Shown here one piece after another: positions 14,619 through 21,587 of a stretch of 24,290 nt of DNA (positions within the stretch are counted from its first letter, which is position 1; each line of letters starts with the position of its first letter). The DNA lies in assembly GCA_039930465.1 (NCBI GenBank), contig JBDTTU010000065.1:1-24290 (forward strand), in the 5' to 3' direction. Both the position numbers and the translations under genes were made by a program. Source of the stretch: LMDS01 sp039930465 (GTDB lineage: Bacteria > Pseudomonadota > Gammaproteobacteria > Burkholderiales > Burkholderiaceae_C). Below the pieces are notes generated by a model. That model worked only from the letters and a program-made list of their open reading frames with translations, was not told where the DNA came from and searched no databases.

Positions 14619-15464
14619 ATGAAGCCAAGCCCTGCCGGCGCTCCGATCGGCCCGACCACACCGCACCTCTACGTGCCCGGCCGCGAGCGCCCTGTTCGGG
14701 CCAAGCTGCTGCACCTGAGCAAGGCCACGCGCGTGGTGCCGCACAGCCACCCGTGGGCTCAGCTCGCGGTCTCAGCCACCGGCGTGGTCCGGCTGAACCT
14801 CGAACATGGCACCTGCATCGTGCCGCCGTCTCGTGCGCTGTGGATTCCGCCCGGCGTGGAACACGCGGTGACGGTCGTCGAAGATGCTGAACTGCTGACG
14901 CTCTACCTGCACCAGCCGCGCGGCCGCTGCGGCCCACAAGTGGCGCGCTCGCAGGAAGCGGCCTGGCGCCAGTGCCGCGTGCTGGAGGTGTCCGACCTGC
15001 TCCGTGCGCTGGCGCTGGAACTCGATGACATGCCCGATGGTGCCGGCCCGCCGCTCGGCCCCGACGCCATGCGCCGCGAAGGCCGCCTCAGCGCGCTGCT
15101 GCTCGACGAACTGCGGCGTGCCAGAACGGTGCCGCTCGGCGTCGATCTGCCGACTGACAAGCGCCTGCGCACCTTGTGCGAAGCGGTCATCGACGACCCG
15201 GTCCGCCATGCCACGCTCGACGGCTGGGCGCGCGACTCGGGCGCCAGCCCGCGCACCGTGGCACGCCTGTTCCGCAGCGAACTCGGCACCTCGTTCGTGC
15301 AGTGGCGCCAGCAGGTGTTGCTGGCCCGTGCGGTCAGTTTGGCGGCGCGCAGGATGCCGATGGCCGCCATTGCCGCCGAGCTCGGCTACGCCAGCCCGAG
15401 TGCGTTCAGCGCGATGGTGCGACGCTCGGTGGGGGCGCCGCCGAGCCGGTTTTTCGCGTCGTGA
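14619..15464 (+). CDS. AraC family transcriptional regulator with N-terminal cupin domain
   Basis: The 281-residue protein has an N-terminal cupin-like sensor (HSHPWAQLAVSATGVVRL, then PPSRALWIPPGVEHAV, a form typical of AraC regulators such as NimR) and a C-terminal double helix-turn-helix from about residue 190 (LDGWARDSGASPRTVARLF and AAIAAELGYASPSAFSAMVRR). It probably regulates the divergent MFS transporter, as in the E. coli nimR/nimT pair, in response to a small molecule. The ATG is preceded by GAGAT about ten bases upstream, a modest ribosome-binding site. No downstream gene is closely coupled: 123 bases separate it from the next gene. Confidence 0.9.
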   Translation: MKPSPAGAPIGPTTPHLYVPGRERPVRAKLLHLSKATRVVPHSHPWAQLAVSATGVVRLNLEHGTCIVPPSRALWIPPGVEHAVTVVEDAELLTLYLHQPRGRCGPQVARSQEAAWRQCRVLEVSDLLRALALELDDMPDGAGPPLGPDAMRREGRLSALLLDELRRARTVPLGVDLPTDKRLRTLCEAVIDDPVRHATLDGWARDSGASPRTVARLFRSELGTSFVQWRQQVLLARAVSLAARRMPMAAIAAELGYASPSAFSAMVRRSVGAPPSRFFAS

Positions 15465-15587
15465 CGCGCACCGGTTGGTCCGTCAAGCCCCGCATTCTCA
15501 GGGCTTGGCGAATGAGCAAGGCGAAATTAGACTCCCGGGTTGAGCCGTGCTGCAGCGGTTCACCCAGCCACAGCGTCAGGGGAACTC
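15465..15587. other. Intergenic region with a 7-bp hairpin after the AraC gene
   Basis: CAAGCCC (15484-15490) and GGGCTTG (15501-15507) can pair around a ten-base loop, starting about 20 bases after the AraC stop. No T-run follows, so a terminator role is uncertain. Nothing else recognisable was seen apart from the AGGGGA ribosome-binding site at 15578-15583. Confidence 0.35.
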
Positions 15588-16892
15588 GTGCTCACATCAT
15601 TGTTCGGTGATCTCGGCCCCGCGAAGGGCCCGAAGAAACGCAGCGACGAAGACGAGCCCGACCACGGCTTCGCGGCCACAGCCATCATGCAGACCATGGC
15701 CACCGAGGTCAACGAACGCGGCCAGATGGTCGACCGCCATTCACATGACTTGGTCGTCACCGGCTCACCGGCCCAGGCCATCCGCGAGCACTTCGCCAAT
15801 ACCCGCTCCGACCTCGACACCGCCACCTCGCTGATCACCCTGCTCGACCCGGTCGGCGTGTGGGCCTCGGCCGTCATCAAGGCGCTGTCCGATGCCGGCG
15901 GCCGGCCAGTCGAGCGGCTGCACCTGCGCGAGCACTCCACGCTGCGCACGCTGGCCACGATCGAGCGCACCACGCTGGTCCGGCGCCACGAAGAAACGCT
16001 GCGCGTCTACCACGCCGACGTGCGCGCGCCGGGCAAGGAAACGGCCGAGATCCCGGTCGCGCTGATGGAACGCAGCCAGATGACCACCGTCATCATCGGC
16101 CCGATGCAACCGCATGCGATCGACGCACTCTTCGACTCGCTGCTGGTCGCGGTGGCGCTGCCCAACTGGCACTGCCCGAACCTGCTGTTCATGTTGCCGC
16201 CGAACGCGGTCTGGATCGCCAACAAGGTCAGCGCCGTGGTCTGGCCGCCCGGCGTGCACGTGCACGTGATCAGCGAATCGATGACCGGCGCGTCGTCGGT
16301 CTGGAACGCGATGCTCGGCATCTGGAACCAGATCAAGCAGCAACCCGGCTGGCAGCCTTCGACCTACCCGTCGCTCGAAGGCGAGAACGGCTTCCCGATC
16401 AAGGTCAGCGAGCTCGACAGTTCGCACGCGCGTTCGCTCACCGGCATGCCCATCTCCAGCAGCAGCGCGGCCACTGCCGTAAAAGCAGCGCCACAGGCCA
16501 TGCGTGTGAGCCGCCACATGCTCGACCCGATGCGCGCGAAGCAGGCCCTCGCCGGGCTGCTGCCGCTCGAAGGCTTGCTCGGTTGCGCGGTGGTCGATTC
16601 CACCACCGGCCTCGTGCTGGCGCGCGAAGTGCGCGAAGACCAGCCGGTCGACATGGACCTGGCCGCAGCCGCCAGCGCGCAGGTCTTGCGTGCGCACCGC
16701 CAGGCGGCGCGTGCGATGGGCCTGTCGGAACAGATCGACGAAGTGATGACGAGCGCCGGCCCGCGCCACCATGTGATGCGCACCGTCTCGCGCCACCCCG
16801 AACTGTTCCTCGTGGCCTTGCTCGACAAGCAGCGCAGCAACCTGGCGCTGGCCCGCTTTCAGCTGATGGAGCTCGAGCGCGGCATGCTCTGA
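15588..16892 (+). CDS. Hypothetical protein with possible C-terminal Roadblock/LC7-like domain
   Basis: I do not recognise this 434-residue protein as a family with known function. It has no signal peptide or membrane segment, so it is probably cytoplasmic. The N-terminus is charged (SDEDEPDHG), followed by a mixed alpha/beta region with a hydrophobic VAVALPNWHCPNLLFMLPP stretch, a Ser/Ala-rich linker near residue 295-305, and a last section of about 100 residues (LEGLLGCAVVDSTTGLVLAREV through FLVALLDKQRSNLALARF) that looks like a Roadblock/LC7 profilin-like fold used in small-GTPase regulation. That resemblance is tentative. GTG 15588 is preferred because AGGGGA (15578-15583) precedes it; an upstream TTG at 15540 would add 16 poor residues. 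It converges with rnhA. Confidence 0.7.
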   Translation: MLTSLFGDLGPAKGPKKRSDEDEPDHGFAATAIMQTMATEVNERGQMVDRHSHDLVVTGSPAQAIREHFANTRSDLDTATSLITLLDPVGVWASAVIKALSDAGGRPVERLHLREHSTLRTLATIERTTLVRRHEETLRVYHADVRAPGKETAEIPVALMERSQMTTVIIGPMQPHAIDALFDSLLVAVALPNWHCPNLLFMLPPNAVWIANKVSAVVWPPGVHVHVISESMTGASSVWNAMLGIWNQIKQQPGWQPSTYPSLEGENGFPIKVSELDSSHARSLTGMPISSSSAATAVKAAPQAMRVSRHMLDPMRAKQALAGLLPLEGLLGCAVVDSTTGLVLAREVREDQPVDMDLAAAASAQVLRAHRQAARAMGLSEQIDEVMTSAGPRHHVMRTVSRHPELFLVALLDKQRSNLALARFQLMELERGML

Positions 16893-16925
16893 GCGGGCGG
16901 CACTACCCGTGCCACCCACCGCTCA
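16890..16925. terminator. Bidirectional hairpin spanning both convergent stop codons
   Basis: TGAGCGG (16890-16896) pairs with CCGCTCA (16919-16925), and inside it GGCAC (16899-16903) pairs with GTGCC (16909-16913), with a 2/5-base internal bulge. The outer arms contain the stop codons of the hypothetical gene and rnhA. There is no T-tract, so it may stop or protect transcripts in both directions only weakly. Confidence 0.5.
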
Positions 16926-17384
16926 CTTCAACTGCTCGACACCCTTGTTCGCCAGCGCATCGGCACGCTCGTTGCCGGGGTCGCCCGAGTGGCCCTTGAC
17001 CCAGCGCCACTCCACCGCATGCAGGTTGCGCAGCGCGTCCAGGCGCTGCCACAGCTCGGTGTTCTTCACCGGCTTCTTGTCGGCAGTTTTCCAGCCGCGC
17101 TGCTTCCAGCCGTGGATCCATTCGGTGATGCCCTTGCGCACGTATTCGCTGTCGGTGTAGAGCGTGACATCGCAGGTGCGCTTGAGCGAATTCAGCGCTT
17201 CGATCACCGCGGTGAGTTCCATGCGGTTGTTGGTCGTCAGCGCTTCGCCGCCGAACAGCTCTTTCTCGTGCTCGCCGGTCTGCAGCCAGGCGCCCCAGCC
17301 GCCCTTGCCGGGGTTGCCCTTGCAGGCACCGTCGGTGTAGACCGTGACCTTCGGGCGCTTGATCGTCGCTGCTTCAGTGCTCAT
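16923..17384 (-). CDS. rnhA: Ribonuclease HI
   Basis: This 153-residue enzyme degrades the RNA strand of RNA-DNA hybrids, removing R-loops and replication primers. All four acidic catalytic residues are present: D18 in VYTDGACKGNP, E56 in NNRMELTAVIEAL, D78 in LYTDSEYV and D142 in GNERADALA, together with the basic-protrusion region GWKQRGWKTADKKPVKN and H132 in VKGHSG. Length matches the E. coli enzyme (155). The start ATG (17382-17384) lies within the last codons of the upstream methyltransferase, an 11-base overlap suggesting coupled translation. The usual neighbour dnaQ is not next to it here. Confidence 0.97.
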   Translation of the reverse strand: MSTEAATIKRPKVTVYTDGACKGNPGKGGWGAWLQTGEHEKELFGGEALTTNNRMELTAVIEALNSLKRTCDVTLYTDSEYVRKGITEWIHGWKQRGWKTADKKPVKNTELWQRLDALRNLHAVEWRWVKGHSGDPGNERADALANKGVEQLK

Positions 17385-18201
17385 GCGTGGGTTCTTTTGT
17401 TGAGGTGTGATGGGTGGCGACAACCGGCGCCGGTGCCGCCTGTTTCGGGGCGCGCTGGCTTCGCGCCAGGCCGACCAGGCGCATGCCGCGCACACGCTTG
17501 ACGGCCACCACGAAATAGACTGCACCGAACACCGGCCACCAGCGCTCGCCGATGCGCTCGGCCCACTCGAAACGCGACAGCCAGGCCTGGGAACGCAGCG
17601 GCGGAAGGTAACAACCGAAGCGGCCGGCTTCGACTTCGAAACTGAGCAGGCGCAGCCAGTCACGCAGCCGGCGGTAGCGCATGAACTCACCACCGCCAGG
17701 CAAGAACAGATCGCGGCTCTTGCCCAGCCCGAGCCCGCGGCGCAGGCGCCCGAAAGCCTGGCGCACGCCCCACAGGCTGGTCGGGTTGAAGCCGACGATC
17801 ACGACCCGACCTTCCGGCACCAGCACCCGCTCGACCTCGCGCAAGGCAAGGTGCGGGTCGCGCGCCAGCTCGAGCGCGTGAGGCAAGACCACGAGGTCGA
17901 GGCTGTTGCTGTCGAACGGCAAGGCGTCGAAATCGCAGTGCAGCGCTACCGCGGCGCGTGGCATCGCCGGCGAAGTATTGTCGCGCGGCGCTTCCTGCGC
18001 CGCCGTGTCGACGCCGACCCAGCGGTGCGGCATGCGGTTGGCCCGAAGCGCATCGAGCTCGGGCAAACCGAGCTGCAGCGCGTGAAAGCCGAACAGGTCG
18101 ACCACGGCGGTGTCGAGATGGCCCTGCTCCCATGCGAGCACGTAGCGACCCGCCGGCGTTTGCAGCCATTCGGTCAAACCTATAATCGCGCGTTCCGCCA
18201 T
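17374..18201 (-). CDS. Class I SAM-dependent methyltransferase, YafS-like
   Basis: This 275-residue protein resembles the methyltransferase that lies between gloB and rnhA in E. coli (yafS). The Methyltransf_11 core is visible: CDFDALPFDSNSLDLVVLPH, then REVERVLVPEGRVVIVGFNP, then a C-terminal part with LRDWLRLLSFEVE. The usual glycine-rich SAM motif I (DxGxGxG) is replaced by VVDLFGFHALQLG, as is usual in this subgroup as far as I recall. The last 40 residues are a variable Ala/Pro/His tail. ATG 18201 is chosen; a TTG at 18234 would extend it by 11 residues. The ATG overlaps the gloB ATG on the other strand. The methylated substrate is unknown. Confidence 0.85.
   Translation of the reverse strand: MAERAIIGLTEWLQTPAGRYVLAWEQGHLDTAVVDLFGFHALQLGLPELDALRANRMPHRWVGVDTAAQEAPRDNTSPAMPRAAVALHCDFDALPFDSNSLDLVVLPHALELARDPHLALREVERVLVPEGRVVIVGFNPTSLWGVRQAFGRLRRGLGLGKSRDLFLPGGGEFMRYRRLRDWLRLLSFEVEAGRFGCYLPPLRSQAWLSRFEWAERIGERWWPVFGAVYFVVAVKRVRGMRLVGLARSQRAPKQAAPAPVVATHHTSTKEPTHEH
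18159..18186 (+). promoter_or_regulatory. Promoter of gloB with perfect TATAAT -10 box
   Basis: TATAAT (18181-18186) is preceded by TTTGCA (18159-18164) at a 16-base spacing. It lies inside the oppositely oriented methyltransferase gene. The expected start point is about 18193, leaving a leader of roughly 7 bases before ATG 18200, so the mRNA would be almost leaderless. Confidence 0.6.
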
Positions 18202-18970
18202 GAACCTGATTGCCCTGCCCGCTTTTTCCGACAACTACATCTGGATGCTCCACGATGGTCACCACGCCGTCGTTGTCGATCCGGGTGAATCGGCGCCAGT
18301 GATCAAAGCGCTCGATTCGCACAAGCTGCAACTCGCCGCGATTCTAGTGACCCACCACCATGCCGACCATGTCGGCGGTGTCGACGAACTTCGCGCGCGT
18401 TTGCAGGGCCCCGTTTACGGCCCGCGGCGCGAGCGCATTCCGCAACCGTATGTGGCCCTCGACGATGGCGACACTGTCGAGGTGCTCGGCCTGCGCTTCG
18501 AGGTGATCGACGTGCCCGGCCACACCAGCGGGCACATCGCGTTTTTCACCGAAGGTGGTGGCGCCGAGCCGATCCTGTTCTGCGGCGACACGCTGTTCTC
18601 GGGTGGCTGCGGCCGCTTGTTCGAAGGCACGCCCGCACAGATGCACCACTCGCTGTCGCGCCTGGCGAGCCTGCCCGGGCCGACGCGGGTCTGCTGCGCG
18701 CACGAGTACACCTTGTCGAACCTGAAGTTCGCACGCGCGGTCGAGCCCAAAAATAACGATCTTGCCGACTACAACGCCTGGTGCGAAGCGCAGCGTGCGG
18801 TCAACGAGCCGACTTTGCCTTCGTCGATCGCCACCGAGCGGCGCGTGAACCCGTTCCTGCGCTGCGCCGAGCCCGGCGTGGCACGCATGGCACAAACCCG
18901 CGGCGCCGCCGGCACCGACCCGGTGGCCGTGCTCGCCGCCCTTCGCCAATGGAAGAACGAATTCCGATGA
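18200..18970 (+). CDS. gloB: Hydroxyacylglutathione hydrolase (glyoxalase II)
   Basis: This 256-residue cytoplasmic metallo-beta-lactamase-fold enzyme hydrolyses S-lactoylglutathione to lactate and glutathione in methylglyoxal detoxification. The binuclear metal motif THHHADH (51-57) is intact, followed by DVPGHTSGH, FCGDTLFSGGCGRLFEG and CAHEYTLSNLKFA, with the C-terminal glutathione-binding KNND and RVNPFLR segments of the glyoxalase II family. The N-terminus MNLIALPAFSDNYIW is that of GloB. The gene starts within the CATG shared with the divergent methyltransferase and ends in an ATGA overlap with mltD, as in the conserved gloB-mltD neighbourhood. Confidence 0.97.
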   Translation: MNLIALPAFSDNYIWMLHDGHHAVVVDPGESAPVIKALDSHKLQLAAILVTHHHADHVGGVDELRARLQGPVYGPRRERIPQPYVALDDGDTVEVLGLRFEVIDVPGHTSGHIAFFTEGGGAEPILFCGDTLFSGGCGRLFEGTPAQMHHSLSRLASLPGPTRVCCAHEYTLSNLKFARAVEPKNNDLADYNAWCEAQRAVNEPTLPSSIATERRVNPFLRCAEPGVARMAQTRGAAGTDPVAVLAALRQWKNEFR

Positions 18971-20595
18971 TGTTTTCCAAGCAAAGCCGGCCGGACCGGT
19001 TCATGGTGTCCAGTCTGCCGACCTTGCTGCTGATCTCGGTGCTGCTGGTGGGGTGCGCCACGACGCCGCAGCCCGGCACACCGCCCGAAGCGGCGCTGGC
19101 CACCGCGGCAGCCGCGAGCGCCGCACCACAAGCGGCTGCCAGCGCACCGGCTCCAGCGAGCGCGGCCTCGGCGCCAGACTCGGAAGTCGCCACTGCACCG
19201 GTGCCGGTCGACCCGCTGCGCCCCGAAGTGCGGCTCGACCTCGACGACCGCACCGCACAGACCGACCTCTGGGGCCGCGTGCGCCAGGGCTTCGCCATGC
19301 CCGACCTCGACAGCGACCTGGTGCGCAACCGCGAGCAGTGGTACGCCACCCGCCCCGACTACGTGCAGCGCATGACCGAGCGTGGCGGTCACTACCTGTT
19401 CCACATCGTTGAAGAACTCGAACACCGCGGCATGCCGACCGAACTGGCGCTGCTGCCCTTCATCGAAAGCGCCTTCAACCCGCAGGCCATGTCGACCGCC
19501 AAAGCCTCGGGCATGTGGCAGTTCATTCCATCGACCGGCAAGGACTATTCACTCAAGCAGAACATCTTCCGCGACGACCGGCGCGATGTGCTCGCCTCGA
19601 CCCGCGCCGCGCTCGACTACCTGCAAAAGCTCTACGGCATGTTCGGCGACTGGCACCTCGCGCTGGCCGCCTACAACTGGGGTGAAGGCAGCGTGCAGCG
19701 CGCGATCAAGCGCAACCAGAAGCTCGGGCTGCCGACCGACTACGCCAGCCTGAAGATGCCGAACGAAACGCAATACTACGTTCCCAAGCTGCAGGCGGTG
19801 AAGAACATCGTTGCGCGACCCGCCGACTTCGGCCTGACGCTGCCGGCACTGTCGAACCACCCTTACTTCCTGAGCGTGCCGATCGAGCGCGACATGGACG
19901 TGGCCGTGGCGGTGCGCCTGGCCGACATGCGCCTGGAAGACTTTCAGACGCTGAACCCGCAGATGAACAAGCCGGTGATCCTGGCCGCCGGCACGCCGCA
20001 GGTGCTGCTGCCCTACGACAACGCGAACCACTTCGTGCGCGAGCTGCCGCTGCACCGCGGCCCGCTCGCAACCTGGACGGCCTGGACGGCACCCAAGACA
20101 CTGCGTCCGGCAGAAGCGGCGAAGCTTGTAGACATGGACGAAGCAGAGCTGCGCGAAGTCAACCACATTCCGCCTCGCATGCTCGTGAAGGCCGGCTCCA
20201 CGCTGCTGGTGCCGCGTGGCGAGCACCGCCTGACCGACGTGTCGGTCGAGGTCGCCGACAACGCCTCGATGTCACTCGCGCCCGACGGCCCGAGCCTGCG
20301 CAGGGTGTTGCTGAAAGCCGGCCGCAAGGACAGCGTGGCCTCGGTCGCGAAGCGCTACCGCGTCAGCACGGCGCAGGTGGCGCAGTGGAACGAGGTCGGT
20401 ACGTCAGCGAGCTTCAGGCCCGGGCAGAGCATCATCGTCTACGTGGCGGGCAAGGCCTCACGCGGGGCGAAAGTTGCGAAAGCCCGGAGCTCTGCGCGCA
20501 AGGCCACGCACACGGCCGCAGCGCCGCGCAAAGCCGCCGTGCGATCGCGGCGCGCGGCGGCCGGCAAGAGCCCGCAGAAGGTCGCCAACAACTGA
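18967..20595 (+). CDS. mltD: Membrane-bound lytic murein transglycosylase D
   Basis: This 542-residue lipoprotein cleaves peptidoglycan glycan strands to form 1,6-anhydro ends. A signal peptide ends in the lipobox LVGC with lipidated C30; alanine follows it, which favours outer-membrane sorting. An Ala/Pro linker (about 40-80) leads to the SLT catalytic domain, with E167 in LPFIESAFNP as the catalytic acid, followed by SGMWQFIPSTGKDY and LALAAYNWGEGSV. Two LysM-like segments follow: a degenerate one near 310-350 and a clearer one near 455-500 (KDSVASVAKRYRVSTAQV). The last 45 residues are very rich in Lys, Arg and Ala, an unusual basic tail. It overlaps the gloB stop (ATGA); the next codon is also ATG. 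Confidence 0.93.
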   Translation: MMFSKQSRPDRFMVSSLPTLLLISVLLVGCATTPQPGTPPEAALATAAAASAAPQAAASAPAPASAASAPDSEVATAPVPVDPLRPEVRLDLDDRTAQTDLWGRVRQGFAMPDLDSDLVRNREQWYATRPDYVQRMTERGGHYLFHIVEELEHRGMPTELALLPFIESAFNPQAMSTAKASGMWQFIPSTGKDYSLKQNIFRDDRRDVLASTRAALDYLQKLYGMFGDWHLALAAYNWGEGSVQRAIKRNQKLGLPTDYASLKMPNETQYYVPKLQAVKNIVARPADFGLTLPALSNHPYFLSVPIERDMDVAVAVRLADMRLEDFQTLNPQMNKPVILAAGTPQVLLPYDNANHFVRELPLHRGPLATWTAWTAPKTLRPAEAAKLVDMDEAELREVNHIPPRMLVKAGSTLLVPRGEHRLTDVSVEVADNASMSLAPDGPSLRRVLLKAGRKDSVASVAKRYRVSTAQVAQWNEVGTSASFRPGQSIIVYVAGKASRGAKVAKARSSARKATHTAAAPRKAAVRSRRAAAGKSPQKVANN

Positions 20596-20604
20596 GGGTG
20601 TGAA

Positions 20605-21192
20605 TCAGCGCCGGTCGCTCAAGGCGTGGGCGATCGTGCCCAGATCCACGTACTCCAGCTCGCTGCCGATCGGAACACCGCGCGCCAGGCGCGTCACGCG
20701 CAGGCCGCGCGCTTTCAAGGCTTCGGCCAGCACGTGGGCGGTGGCTTCGCCTTCGGCGGTGAAGTTGGTCGCAATGATCACTTCTTCGGTCGCTTCGTCG
20801 CTGGCTCGTTCAAGCAGTTGCTGCGCGCCGATGTCGCTGCTGCCGATGCCGTCGAGCGGGCTCAGCCGACCCATCAGCACGAAGTACAGGCCGCGGTAGC
20901 TGCCGGTGCGCTCGAGCGCCGCCTGATCGGCCGGCGTTTCAACGACACACAGCTGTTTCGAGTCGCGGCTCGGGTCGAGGCAGGTGCGGCACACCGGCGC
21001 TTCGGTGAAGGTGTGGCAGCGCTCGCAATGGCGCACATGCGTCACCGCCGACTGCAGCGCGAGCGCGATCTGCTGCGCACCTTCGCGGTCATGTTGCAGC
21101 AGGTGAAACGCCATGCGCTGCGCCGACTTCACACCCACACCGGGCAAGCGGCGCAGCGCCTCGACCAGCGCCTCGAGCGATGGTTCGGTCAC
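20605..21192 (-). CDS. recR: Recombination mediator protein RecR
   Basis: This 195-residue protein acts with RecF and RecO in loading RecA at single-strand gaps. The helix-hairpin-helix LPGVGVKSAQRMAFHLL (16-32), the four-cysteine zinc finger (C56, C59, C68, C71) and the Toprim domain (from CVVETPADQAAL through IIATNFTAEGEATAHVL) are all present, and the C-terminal LTRLARGVPIGSELEYVD is diagnostic. It is the third gene of the dnaX-ybaB-recR block, starting 38 bases after the preceding stop. It converges with mltD with only nine bases between the stop codons. Confidence 0.98.
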   Translation of the reverse strand: MTEPSLEALVEALRRLPGVGVKSAQRMAFHLLQHDREGAQQIALALQSAVTHVRHCERCHTFTEAPVCRTCLDPSRDSKQLCVVETPADQAALERTGSYRGLYFVLMGRLSPLDGIGSSDIGAQQLLERASDEATEEVIIATNFTAEGEATAHVLAEALKARGLRVTRLARGVPIGSELEYVDLGTIAHALSDRR

Positions 21193-21230
21193 AGCGTCTT
21201 CGGGTTCAGCAAGGGAAATTCACGCAAAGA

Positions 21231-21557
21231 CTAGAACGGGAATTTCATTCCAGGTGGCATCGGCATGCCGGCGGTCAACTTGCCCATCTTTTCCTGGCTC
21301 AATTCTTCGGCCCGGCGCACGCCGTCGTTGAAGGCCGCGGCCACCAGGTCTTCAAGCATGTCCTTGTCGTCGGCGAGCAGGCTCGGGTCGATGGTGATGC
21401 GCTTGACATCGTGCTTGCAGGTCATCACCACCTTCACGAGTCCGGCGCCGGACTGGCCTTCGACTTCGATGGTGGCGAGTTCTTCCTGCGCCTTTTTCAG
21501 GTTGTCCTGCATCGCCTGCGCCTGCTTCATCAGGCCGGCGAGTTGGTTCTTCATCAT
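21231..21557 (-). CDS. ybaB: YbaB/EbfC family nucleoid-associated protein
   Basis: This 108-residue protein binds DNA and is usually encoded between dnaX and recR. The sequence has the family features: MMKNQLAGLMKQAQAMQDNL at the start, a long amphipathic helix, IEVEGQSGAGLVKVVMTCKHDV in the middle and the C-terminal helix DMLEDLVAAAFNDGVRRAEELSQ cut by family-typical spacing, then TAGMPMPPGMKFPF. Length is normal. It lies 30 bases after dnaX and 38 bases before recR, consistent with one transcript. Confidence 0.97.
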   Translation of the reverse strand: MMKNQLAGLMKQAQAMQDNLKKAQEELATIEVEGQSGAGLVKVVMTCKHDVKRITIDPSLLADDKDMLEDLVAAAFNDGVRRAEELSQEKMGKLTAGMPMPPGMKFPF

Positions 21558-21587
21558 GGCTTGGGCTCCTGCTCTTCTGTCAATGCG

